Of a stretch of 5,436 bases of DNA, positions 1-5,436 are shown piece by piece. Location of the stretch: the NCBI GenBank assembly GCA_031281115.1, contig JAITFV010000090.1, positions 1 to 5,436 on the forward strand, written 5' to 3'. Within the stretch, counting starts at the first letter, position 1. Each line of letters starts with the position of its first letter. This stretch comes from Oscillospiraceae bacterium. GTDB lineage: Bacteria > Bacillota > Clostridia > Oscillospirales > Ruminococcaceae. Below the pieces are notes generated by a model. That model worked only from the letters and a program-made list of their open reading frames with translations, was not told the origin of the DNA and ran no database searches. A program made the translations under genes and the position numbers.

Positions 1-858
1 GCACCTATGAAAATTGTAGAGCTGCTCAAAGAAAAAGGACATACCTACGAGCAGGATGGCGCGGTGTGGCTGAAGGCAACGAAATTCGGCGATGATAAAG
101 ACAGGGTTCTTGTCAGAAGCAACGGCGTACCAACTTACGTTGTCCCTGATATTGCATATCATTATAATAAGCTTGAAGAACGCGGTTTCGACATCGCGAT
201 TGACATTCTCGGCGCCGACCATCACGGTTATGTTCCCCGCATGAATGCGGCACTTTCCGCGCTCGGGATTGATATTTCACGGTTAAAAGTAATAATTTAC
301 CAGATGGTACGGCTCATTCGGGGCGGGGAAGCGGTTAAACTCTCCAAACGCTCAGGCAAGGCAATCACGCTCGCTACTCTGCTTGATGAAGTTCCGCTTG
401 ACGCGGCGCGGTTTTTCTTTAATTTCCGCGACTCCAACACGCATATAGATTTCGATTTGGATTTGGCAATCGAGGAAAGCAACAAAAATCCCGTTTATTA
501 CGTGCAGTACGCTCATGCACGGATTTGCAGTATAATTCGCCGCCTTGCAGACGAGGGCATAACTTGCACATTTCCCGAAAGTCTTGTGTTCATGGATAAA
601 ACCGAGTTCGAGCTGATTAAAAAAGCCGCCGTATTACCGTCCGAAACGGAAAAAGCCGCGCAGGAACTTAACCCCTCACGAATCACAAGATTTGTTTTAG
701 AACTTGCGCAGGTGTTTAATAAATTCTATGAAACGTGCAGGATTAAAGGTGAGGAAGAAAGCGTTCAGCAATCGCGCTTAACGCTCTGCCATGCAGTAAA
801 AATCGTATTAAAGAATACACTTGATATGCTTAAAATAGAAGCGCCGGAGAAGATGTAA
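1..858 (+). CDS. argS: Arginyl-tRNA synthetase, C-terminal half (5' end outside window)
   Basis: Cytoplasmic class I aminoacyl-tRNA synthetase that charges tRNA-Arg with arginine using ATP. The frame is open to the window edge, so the ATG at position 7 is an internal methionine and not the start. About 285 residues are visible, roughly half of the usual 550-570, and the HIGH-motif part of the catalytic domain is missing. Visible catalytic-core signatures are GADHHGYVPRM (from about nt 211) and a KMSKS-type loop reading KLSKRSGKA (about nt 337-363), with Leu in place of the usual Met. YYVQYAHARICSI (about nt 493-531) marks entry into the helical DALR anticodon-binding domain, which ends in the typical IEAPEKM tail. 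The stop is TAA at 856-858. The next gene starts 2 nt later, which suggests an operon. The family assignment is very secure from motif order and the C-terminus. Confidence 0.97.
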   Translation, partial: APMKIVELLKEKGHTYEQDGAVWLKATKFGDDKDRVLVRSNGVPTYVVPDIAYHYNKLEERGFDIAIDILGADHHGYVPRMNAALSALGIDISRLKVIIYQMVRLIRGGEAVKLSKRSGKAITLATLLDEVPLDAARFFFNFRDSNTHIDFDLDLAIEESNKNPVYYVQYAHARICSIIRRLADEGITCTFPESLVFMDKTEFELIKKAAVLPSETEKAAQELNPSRITRFVLELAQVFNKFYETCRIKGEEESVQQSRLTLCHAVKIVLKNTLDMLKIEAPEKM

Positions 859-860
859 TT

Positions 861-1712
861 ATGCGTACAGAAAAAGAAATGCTTGATTTAATTATTAATA
901 CAGCTAAAGAAGACGAGCGCATACGCGCTGTAATAATGAACGGTTCCCGCGCAAACCCGAGTGTACCTAAAGATATTTTTCAGGATTACGATATTTGTTA
1001 TATCGTGGAAGATGTCGCGCCGTTCTTTAATAACAAAGAATATATAAAACGCTTCGGGGAACTTTTAATGCTGCAAATGCCCGAAACTATGCGCGGCGCG
1101 GAGAACGATGGGAACTTCGCGTATTTAATGCAGTTCGCAGACGGAAACAGGATTGATTTAAGCTTTACAAGTGAGAAGTACGAGGACGATGGCGAGCCTG
1201 CTAGTGTGCTGCTTGATAAAGATAATGACTTGCCGTCAGTAGGTACAGACGATAAAATTTATCACGTTAAATCGCCGACAGAAAATGACTACTTCTCTTG
1301 TTGTAATGACTTCTGGTGGTGCAGCATGAACGTGGCGAAGGGCATATGGCGTGACGAATTACCGTATGCTATGGAAATGTACAACGATGTAGTCAGAAAA
1401 GAACTTCATTCAATGATTGACTGGTATGTCGGTATGAAAAACAATTTTGCGGTATCGGTCGGGAAGAGCGGAAAATATTATAAAAACTATCTTTCCGAGA
1501 AGCAATATGAAATGTACAGGGCGACTTTTTCGGGCGCGGATTATGACTATGTATGGAAGTCGCTTTTCAAGGCAGGGGATTTATTCAGAAGTGTGGCTTT
1601 AGGCGTCGGCGTGCATTTCGGGTTCACATATTTGCATGAAGATGACAGACGTGTCTGCGCGTATTTGAAGCACGTGCAAAAATTACCGAAGGATGCGAAA
1701 GAGGTATATTAG
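861..1712 (+). CDS. aadE: Aminoglycoside 6-adenylyltransferase, ANT(6) family
   Basis: A 283-residue nucleotidyltransferase of the ANT(6)/AadE family. Characterised members transfer AMP from ATP to the 6-hydroxyl of streptomycin in the cytoplasm and inactivate it. The Pol-beta-type nucleotidyltransferase core is visible: MNGSRANP with GSR at residues 28-30, the acidic pair in QDYDI (Asp42 and Asp44), and a third carboxylate in NRIDLSF (Asp99). The C-terminal half carries the family's aromatic block NDFWWCSMNVAKG (about 149-161), then WYVGMK and SVGKSGKY (about 188-206). Length is within the family range and the frame is intact. ATG at 861 has GGAGAAG at 846-852 with an 8-nt gap. It sits 2 nt after argS and 1 nt before the likely nudF start, with no repeats or transposase beside it. 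Whether this divergent chromosomal copy confers streptomycin resistance cannot be read from sequence. Confidence 0.92.
   Translation: MRTEKEMLDLIINTAKEDERIRAVIMNGSRANPSVPKDIFQDYDICYIVEDVAPFFNNKEYIKRFGELLMLQMPETMRGAENDGNFAYLMQFADGNRIDLSFTSEKYEDDGEPASVLLDKDNDLPSVGTDDKIYHVKSPTENDYFSCCNDFWWCSMNVAKGIWRDELPYAMEMYNDVVRKELHSMIDWYVGMKNNFAVSVGKSGKYYKNYLSEKQYEMYRATFSGADYDYVWKSLFKAGDLFRSVALGVGVHFGFTYLHEDDRRVCAYLKHVQKLPKDAKEVY
1698..1704 (+). promoter_or_regulatory. Ribosome binding site that sets the nudF start
   Basis: AAAGAGG lies 9 nt before ATG 1714. The alternative in-frame ATG at 1693 would put this Shine-Dalgarno inside the coding region and overlap the adenylyltransferase gene by 20 nt. The site therefore favours 1714. 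Confidence 0.6.
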
Positions 1713-1713
1713 T

Positions 1714-2256
1714 ATGCAACTCACTGAAAAAACCATATCAAGCGAAACTATTTTTGAAGGTCGTGTCGTGCATTTAATCCGCGATGAGGTTGAACTTGAG
1801 AACGGCAAAATAACCACCCGTGAAGTCGTGAAGCACCCGGGCGGTGTTTGTATTCTCGCGTTTACGGACGAGAATAAAGTAGTGTTAGTGCGGCAATTCA
1901 GATACGCTCATAAAATAGTTCAGCTTGAAGTACCCGCCGGTAAACTCGAAATCGGCGAGGACCCGCGTGAGTGCGGAATCCGCGAGCTTGTGGAGGAAAC
2001 CGGCTATACTGCCGGAAGCTTCGAGTTCTTCGGAAAAATGCTGCCTACGCCGGCTTATGTCGGTGAGGTCATACATATTTATATTGCGCGGGAATTGCGC
2101 AAAATCGGGCAGAAATTAGATGAGGACGAATTTTTGGAAGTCGTGGAGATTAGCTTCGATGAAGCTGTTAAAATGGTATTAAATGGCGAAATTACCGATG
2201 GAAAGACACAAGTTGCGCTGTTAAAAGCATGGATTTTGCTCAATAATAAAACATAA
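1714..2256 (+). CDS. nudF: Nudix hydrolase, ADP-ribose pyrophosphatase type
   Basis: A 180-residue cytoplasmic enzyme that by family hydrolyses ADP-ribose and related nucleoside diphosphate sugars to AMP and ribose 5-phosphate with Mg2+. The Nudix box is complete at residues 76-98: Gly76, Glu82, Arg90-Glu91-Leu92, Glu94-Glu95 and Gly97-Tyr98, fitting GX5EX7REUXEEXGU. The N-terminus (LTEKTISSETIFEGRVV, then a VELENG turn) and the VRQFRYA strand are typical of NudF rather than MutT. A PTPAYVGEVIH segment after the box (111-121) supports ADP-ribose specificity by its conserved proline. A longer start at 1693 adds seven residues; 1714 is preferred for its RBS, for the N-terminus normal in homologs, and because it avoids overlap with the gene before. 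The single-base gap to the upstream stop suggests translational coupling. Exact substrate preference is an inference. Confidence 0.93.
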   Translation: MQLTEKTISSETIFEGRVVHLIRDEVELENGKITTREVVKHPGGVCILAFTDENKVVLVRQFRYAHKIVQLEVPAGKLEIGEDPRECGIRELVEETGYTAGSFEFFGKMLPTPAYVGEVIHIYIARELRKIGQKLDEDEFLEVVEISFDEAVKMVLNGEITDGKTQVALLKAWILLNNKT

Positions 2257-2281
2257 GGCGCGATGTTTGCTGCATCACGCC
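2257..2281 (-). terminator. Hairpin, likely terminator of spoVG (distal)
   Basis: A 9-bp stem (2257-2265 with 2273-2281) with a 7-nt loop. Read on the minus strand the arms are GGCGTGATG and CATCGCGCC, fully paired with one U-G wobble, and are followed by TTATGTTTTATT, which overlaps the nudF 3' end. Read on the plus strand the wobble becomes a C-A mismatch and the hairpin is followed by A-runs, not T-runs. It therefore fits termination of leftward spoVG transcription better than of nudF. Confidence 0.55.
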
Positions 2282-2327
2282 AAAAAATAAAAAACATACC
2301 GAATACGGCACGATGCGGGTATCGCGC
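2282..2327 (-). terminator. Hairpin plus T6-A-T6 tract directly after spoVG (proximal)
   Basis: Minus-strand RNA leaving spoVG reads a 7-bp stem GCGCGAT / ATCGTGC (2308-2314 with 2321-2327, 6-nt loop, one G-U wobble), 2 nt beyond the TAG stop codon. A T6-A-T6 run lies further on at 2294 to 2282. About 13 nt separate stem and T-run, longer than ideal. An alternative stem ATACC/GGTAT (2318-2322 with 2296-2300) would sit nearly against the T-run. Termination here is likely but the active fold is uncertain. Confidence 0.5.
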
Positions 2328-2328
2328 T

Positions 2329-2607
2329 CTATTGCTTTAACTGCTGTTCGGCATTCATATAATCATCATATGCGCCGAGAATGCTTGTTTCGAGCTTGCT
2401 CCTTGCTTCGGGGTTAATCGGGTGGATTATATCCCGGAACATTCCCGCCTCGTCGCGACGGCTCGGCATTGCTACAAACATACGGTCGTCACCTTGAACT
2501 AATTTTATATCATGTACCGCAACGGCATTATCTATAGTCAAGGAAACAACAGCGCGAAGCCGCCCATCCTGTAATACTTTTCTGATTCTTATATCATTTA
2601 TTTCCAT
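2329..2607 (-). CDS. spoVG: SpoVG family RNA/DNA-binding regulator
   Basis: A 92-residue SpoVG protein. In Bacillota this small protein binds nucleic acid and influences septation during sporulation, and in non-sporing relatives capsule and virulence genes. Diagnostic segments are MEINDIRIRKV at the N-terminus, DGRLRAVVSLTIDN (14-27), AVHDIKLVQG (30-39), FVAMPSRR (44-51) and FRDIIHPINPEAR (57-69), which together cover the whole domain in order. ATG at 2607 is chosen because it starts exactly where homologs start. A TTG at 2637 would add ten unrelated-looking residues. AAGGA at 2619-2623 lies 11 nt upstream of the ATG, slightly long. The gene stands alone on the minus strand, facing nudF and divergent from a methyltransferase. 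The purR and glmU genes that commonly flank spoVG in Bacillota are not in the window. Confidence 0.95.
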   Translation of the reverse strand: MEINDIRIRKVLQDGRLRAVVSLTIDNAVAVHDIKLVQGDDRMFVAMPSRRDEAGMFRDIIHPINPEARSKLETSILGAYDDYMNAEQQLKQ

Positions 2608-2667
2608 ATTTTCATTATTCCTTTCCGGTACCAACAAACCTTGAAATCATATCTCTTCTGGCAGCAA

Positions 2668-2697
2668 ATTTTATTTCAAAAGTTTCACACCTGTCTT
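2668..2697 (-). promoter_or_regulatory. Candidate sigma-A-type promoter for spoVG
   Basis: On the minus strand, -35 AAGACA (2697-2692, 4 of 6 to consensus) and -10 TAAAAT (2673-2668, 5 of 6) are separated by 18 bp. A start near 2661 would give a leader of about 55 nt. No clear sigma-H pattern (the B. subtilis spoVG arrangement) was seen. Matches of this quality occur by chance in AT-rich DNA. Confidence 0.35.
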
Positions 2698-2721
2698 ACA
2701 CCTTTTTTGTGTTCCGCACTT

Positions 2722-2750
2722 TTCGCAAATGTGAAGCAGTGCTGTATAAA
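2722..2750 (+). promoter_or_regulatory. Candidate sigma-A-type promoter for the methyltransferase gene
   Basis: -35 TTCGCA (2722-2727, 4 of 6) and -10 TATAAA (2745-2750, 5 of 6) have the optimal 17-bp spacer. Transcription from about 2757 would leave a leader of about 50 nt ending in a strong AGGAGG at 2793-2798, 7 nt before ATG 2806. The -35 boxes of this and the candidate spoVG promoter lie back to back, 24 bp apart. Confidence 0.45.
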
Positions 2751-2805
2751 TTTAGTTTAAACATACGTGAAAGAAATATTCATATAAATTACAGGAGGAA
2801 GAAAG

Positions 2806-3594
2806 ATGATAACTAAAAATGACATTGACCGCGGAAAGGCGTTCGACTGGGGGCGCACATCAGAGGATTACGCGAAATTCAGGGATATTTATCCGCGTGA
2901 GTTTTACGATAAAATCATGGTACTCGGGCTTTGTGTAAAAGGTCAGAAGGTGCTCGATTTAGGCACGGGAACAGGCGTTTTGCCGCGGAATATGTATAAA
3001 TACGGCGCAGAATTCACCGGTGCGGATATTTCTGAAAACCAGATTGAACAGGCGCGGCGGCTTTCCGCGGAATCGGACATGAACATTGATTATATAGCGG
3101 CGTCTGCCGAAACTGTTGACTTTCCCGATAACAGCTTCGATACCGTAACCGCCTGTCAGTGCTATGTTTACTTTGACAAAGATATTGTTTTCAATAAGAT
3201 TCATAAAATCTTGAAAGATTCGGGGAATTTTTGCATACTATTTATGTCGTGGTTAATTGAGGAAAGCGAAATTGCACGAAGAAGCGAAGAGCTTGTTTTA
3301 AAATATAACCCGCATTGGTCAGCACACAGCATGAAGCGGTTTACCTATGATTTTCCCGAACAGGCGCAGGGTTTATTCGAGGTTGCGGATTCTTTTTGCT
3401 ACGACTTATCTGTAGCTTTCACCCGCGAAAGCTGGCACGGCCGCATGAAAGCCTGCCGAGGAATCGGCGCATCGTCGCTTTCAAAGGAAGAAATCGCAGC
3501 GTGGGAAAAAGAGCATATCGAATATGTTAATAGCTTACCCGAAATGTTTGATATTCTGCACTTTGCGAGTATTTTGAACTTGAGGAAAATATAG
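2806..3594 (+). CDS. Class I SAM-dependent methyltransferase (Methyltransf_11/25-like)
   Basis: A 262-residue soluble protein with a seven-stranded Rossmann-type methyltransferase core that would transfer a methyl group from S-adenosylmethionine. Motif I is VLDLGTGTG (residues 49-57), followed by the acidic end of strand 2 in TGADIS (Asp74), which contacts the ribose of SAM. A motif-II-like strand FDTVTACQCYVYFD (111-124) and a KIHKILKDSGNFCI segment (131-144) follow. The N-terminus FDWGRTSEDYAKFRDIYP is typical of an uncharacterised Bacillota subgroup. No substrate can be assigned; small molecules are more likely than nucleic acid because no extra RNA-binding domain is present. ATG 2806 has AGGAGG 7 nt upstream. 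The gene starts a new unit divergent from spoVG, and murC follows after 49 bp, so read-through into murC is possible. Confidence 0.88.
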   Translation: MITKNDIDRGKAFDWGRTSEDYAKFRDIYPREFYDKIMVLGLCVKGQKVLDLGTGTGVLPRNMYKYGAEFTGADISENQIEQARRLSAESDMNIDYIAASAETVDFPDNSFDTVTACQCYVYFDKDIVFNKIHKILKDSGNFCILFMSWLIEESEIARRSEELVLKYNPHWSAHSMKRFTYDFPEQAQGLFEVADSFCYDLSVAFTRESWHGRMKACRGIGASSLSKEEIAAWEKEHIEYVNSLPEMFDILHFASILNLRKI

Positions 3595-3597
3595 GGT

Positions 3598-3626
3598 TTG
3601 ACGGGTTATTTTTACAGACATATTGA
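3598..3626 (+). promoter_or_regulatory. Weak candidate promoter before murC
   Basis: TTGACG (3598-3603, 5 of 6 to the -35 consensus) lies in the 49-bp gap. At a 17-bp spacing stands TATTGA (3621-3626), only a 3 of 6 match to a -10. This could give murC its own start point, but the -10 is poor and the predicted start would fall at or near the ribosome binding site (AAAAGGA, 3631-3637). Transcription from the methyltransferase promoter is an equally good explanation. Confidence 0.2.
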
Positions 3627-3643
3627 ATTAAAAAGGAAAAATT

Positions 3644-5017
3644 ATGACAGATTTTCTCAAAGGCAAAAAGCAAATCCACTTTATCGGAATCGGCGGCAGC
3701 GGAATGTATCCGCTTGCGCAGATTCTGCACACACAGGGTTATAACATCACGGGTTCCGACAACAACGAGACTGTGACTTTAGAAGCTATCCGTAAGATGG
3801 GCATAAAAGTGCATCTCGGGCATAACGCCGCGAACCTTGGAGATTCGGATTTGGTTATATATTCATCGGCGATTTCGGGCGTGAATCCCGAGCTTCGCGC
3901 TGCAAACGAAGCGGGAATTACAACACGCGACCGCGCTGAACTTCTCGGCTTGTTCACAAGCCGGCACGACAAGGCTGTCTGCGTTGTCGGCACGCACGGT
4001 AAAACTACCGCGACTTCAATGCTTGTGCATATTCTAATGGCGGCAAAACTTGATATTTCCGCATTTGTAGGCGGAAAATTAAAGCTGATTGACGGCAGTG
4101 CAAGAATAGGCAACAGCGGGATTATGGCGGTTGAAGCTTGCGAATTCAACAATAATTTCCTTAAACTCGCACCCGATATTGCTGTGATTCTCAACATTGA
4201 CGAAGACCACATGGATTTCTTTAAAAATATGGATAATTTGCGTAAGTCGTATTCAGATTTCTGCAATTTGACCTCGGATTTGGTTATAATGAACGGTGAT
4301 TGTATAAATACAAAAGTCGCTGTTATGAACAGTGATTATCGCAAGGAAATAATCACTTTCGGGTTTTCGGAAACTAACAATTATTACCCGAAAAATATTA
4401 AAAAACTCAGCGATTTTGAAACTTCGTTTGAACTGTTTCATAACGGCGAATCTCTCGGCGAAATAATAATTAGCGTACCGGGCGAGCATAATGTGCTGAA
4501 CGCTGTCGCTGCGTGTGCGGCGGGGTTGTACATCGGTACAGATTTCAACGCGCTGAGAGAAGGTTTACACGGTTTTACAGGTGCGGGGCGGCGGTTTGAG
4601 CGGATTTACAATGAAAATGGCATTACAGTTGTTGATGATTACGCACATCATCCCTTGGAGGTAGAAGTTACCCTCAAAGCCGCGAAAAACATGGACTGCA
4701 AGAGGGTTTGGGCAGTGCATCAGCCGTTCACTTTTTCACGGACTAAAGCGTTGTTGGATGATTTTGCTTCCGCACTGGAAATCGCAGATAAAGTCGTTTT
4801 GAGCGCGATTATGGGCGGGCGCGAGGTTGACCCCGGCGACATAAAATCTGAAGATTTGGCAGAGAAAATCGCCGGAGCAGTCGTAATTCAGGATTTTGAG
4901 GGAATCGCCGAATATGTCGCGCAGAACGCCGAAAGCGGAGATTTGATTATAACTATGGGCTGCGGCGACGTGGATAAGTGTGCGCGGCTTATTGCGGGGA
5001 AGCTGGAGGGGGAATGA
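3644..5017 (+). CDS. murC: UDP-N-acetylmuramate--L-alanine ligase MurC
   Basis: A 457-residue cytoplasmic Mur ligase that adds L-alanine to UDP-N-acetylmuramic acid with ATP, the first peptide step of peptidoglycan precursor synthesis. All three domains are present. The N-terminal Rossmann-like UDP-binding domain has FIGIGGSGMYPLA (13-25) and ITGSDNNET (35-43). The central ATPase domain has the P-loop GTHGKTT (116-122), EACEF (164-168) and the NIDEDHMDFF block (184-193). The C-terminal domain carries GAGRRFE (313-319), DDYAHHP (331-337), HQPFTFSRT (359-367), GGREVD (391-396) and MGCGDV (438-443). Length is normal and the frame intact. ATG 3644 has AAAAGGA ending 6 nt upstream. In the usual QPH motif the His is replaced by Phe362. 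The GGSGMYPLA and MGCGDV wording suggests an Oscillospirales-like MurC. The stop TGA overlaps the next ATG by one base. Confidence 0.96.
   Translation: MTDFLKGKKQIHFIGIGGSGMYPLAQILHTQGYNITGSDNNETVTLEAIRKMGIKVHLGHNAANLGDSDLVIYSSAISGVNPELRAANEAGITTRDRAELLGLFTSRHDKAVCVVGTHGKTTATSMLVHILMAAKLDISAFVGGKLKLIDGSARIGNSGIMAVEACEFNNNFLKLAPDIAVILNIDEDHMDFFKNMDNLRKSYSDFCNLTSDLVIMNGDCINTKVAVMNSDYRKEIITFGFSETNNYYPKNIKKLSDFETSFELFHNGESLGEIIISVPGEHNVLNAVAACAAGLYIGTDFNALREGLHGFTGAGRRFERIYNENGITVVDDYAHHPLEVEVTLKAAKNMDCKRVWAVHQPFTFSRTKALLDDFASALEIADKVVLSAIMGGREVDPGDIKSEDLAEKIAGAVVIQDFEGIAEYVAQNAESGDLIITMGCGDVDKCARLIAGKLEGE
5005..5009 (+). promoter_or_regulatory. Ribosome binding site inside the murC 3' end
   Basis: GGAGG within the last codons of murC stands 7 nt before ATG 5017 and only 4 nt before ATG 5014. 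It favours 5017 as the start of the following gene and indicates translational coupling to murC. Confidence 0.55.
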
Positions 5018-5436
5018 TGAAGAAGATTATATTAATAATACTTATTCTTTCAATATTTACTATTCCCGCGAACGCAATGCAAGGACCACCACTTCAAATA
5101 ATAATATGGGGAGAAGAGGAGTTACTTAAACTTCGAGAAATGACAGAAGCGGATGAAAATGAGCTTTTAGATTATTTGCGTCATGCAAATTATTTTGCAA
5201 ACGGCATGAAAAGTCGTGAAGCTGCTGTTGCTTTTTTAGAACTCCTTGATTCCTTGCCGATTCCGTATGAAACTGGAATGCAATTTAGTAGTTTAACTTA
5301 TTACCCAGATTCTGAATATCAAACTTTTAGTATACGTTTTAGTAATGAAACTGGAGAAAGATATTCATTCCGATTATTCGCAGGTGGTGATAGAGGAAAA
5401 AGTGCATTTGAAGAGAGTTTAAATGGAGAACAGTTA
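5017..5436 (+). CDS. Small secreted protein of unknown function (3' end outside window)
   Basis: An open frame of 140 codons runs without a stop to the window end. The predicted N-terminus is a Sec signal peptide: MKK, a hydrophobic run rich in Ile and Leu (residues 4-16), then PANA with an AXA-type cleavage site after Ala20. No lipobox cysteine is present, so a type I signal peptidase is expected, with release outside or into the wall. The mature part begins MQGPPLQ and has an acidic, charged stretch (WGEEELLKLREMTEADENELLDYL), then SREAAVAFLELLDSLPIPYE and a beta-rich segment of alternating aromatics (SLTYYPDSEY, FSIRFSNETGERYSFRLF). I recognise no family or catalytic motif. An in-frame ATG at 5014 adds one Met. 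By my hand count 5041-5436 is about 36% GC with many ATA, TTA and AGA codons, visibly AT-richer than most of murC. It is a real gene by signal peptide, RBS and one-base overlap. Confidence 0.75.
   Translation, partial: MKKIILIILILSIFTIPANAMQGPPLQIIIWGEEELLKLREMTEADENELLDYLRHANYFANGMKSREAAVAFLELLDSLPIPYETGMQFSSLTYYPDSEYQTFSIRFSNETGERYSFRLFAGGDRGKSAFEESLNGEQL

Noticed and set aside
7..9. ATG at position 7 as the start of a short argS gene
   Set aside because: The frame is open to the window edge, and the first visible residues already belong to the middle of ArgRS. The gene is cut, not truncated.
1693..1713. Longer nudF start at ATG 1693, overlapping the adenylyltransferase gene
   Set aside because: It would place the AAAGAGG ribosome binding site inside the coding region and add seven residues not expected in NudF homologs. 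ATG 1714 has correct spacing.
2257..2281. Hairpin after nudF as a plus-strand intrinsic terminator
   Set aside because: On the plus strand the stem has a C-A mismatch and is followed by A-runs rather than U-runs. It fits the opposite strand better.
1885..2297. Several 60-70-codon frames within and antisense to nudF
   Set aside because: All overlap the Nudix coding sequence in other frames and show no recognisable motif or convincing ribosome binding site.
2608..2637. Longer spoVG reading frame from a TTG at 2637
   Set aside because: The ten added residues do not resemble SpoVG, whose conserved N-terminus begins at the ATG at 2607.
3739..4266. 175-codon open frame on the minus strand inside murC
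   Set aside because: It is antisense to the conserved catalytic part of MurC, has low-complexity Ser/Ile/Leu-rich content and shows no family motif. It is best read as a shadow of murC codon use.

Overview
The window looks like a chromosomal segment from a Gram-positive, probably spore-forming Bacillota of the class Clostridia, perhaps a gut Oscillospirales relative. The evidence is a SpoVG gene, purine-rich Shine-Dalgarno sites, moderate GC with tightly packed genes, and a MurC whose motif wording (GGSGMYPLA, IMGGRE, MGCGDV) resembles MurC of that lineage as I remember it. The taxonomic placement is an inference.

Left block (1-2256, plus strand): the C-terminal half of argS (arginyl-tRNA synthetase, cut by the window edge), an ANT(6)-family aminoglycoside adenylyltransferase 2 nt after it, and a NudF-type ADP-ribose pyrophosphatase whose start lies 1 nt after the adenylyltransferase stop. 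The spacing suggests one co-transcribed unit. It converges on spoVG (minus strand, 2329-2607). The space between them (2257-2328) holds two look-alike hairpins, both better paired in the minus-strand RNA, so they probably terminate spoVG.

Middle (2608-2805): a 198-bp divergent intergenic region with a candidate back-to-back promoter pair, one for spoVG leftwards and one for a class I SAM-dependent methyltransferase rightwards (2806-3594).

Right block (3644-5436, plus strand): murC (UDP-N-acetylmuramate--L-alanine ligase) follows the methyltransferase after 49 bp. It overlaps by one base the start of a small, AT-richer gene for a protein with a Sec signal peptide, which runs off the window end.

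Functionally the window mixes translation (ArgRS), nucleotide housekeeping (Nudix), cell-wall precursor synthesis (MurC), an RNA/DNA-binding regulator (SpoVG), a possible antibiotic-modifying enzyme and two genes of unknown specific role. I see no mobile element, CRISPR array, tRNA or rRNA. No unquestionably new system is visible. The points most worth checking are the chromosomally embedded ANT(6) gene, the strand-asymmetric paired hairpins and the unrecognised secreted protein coupled to murC.
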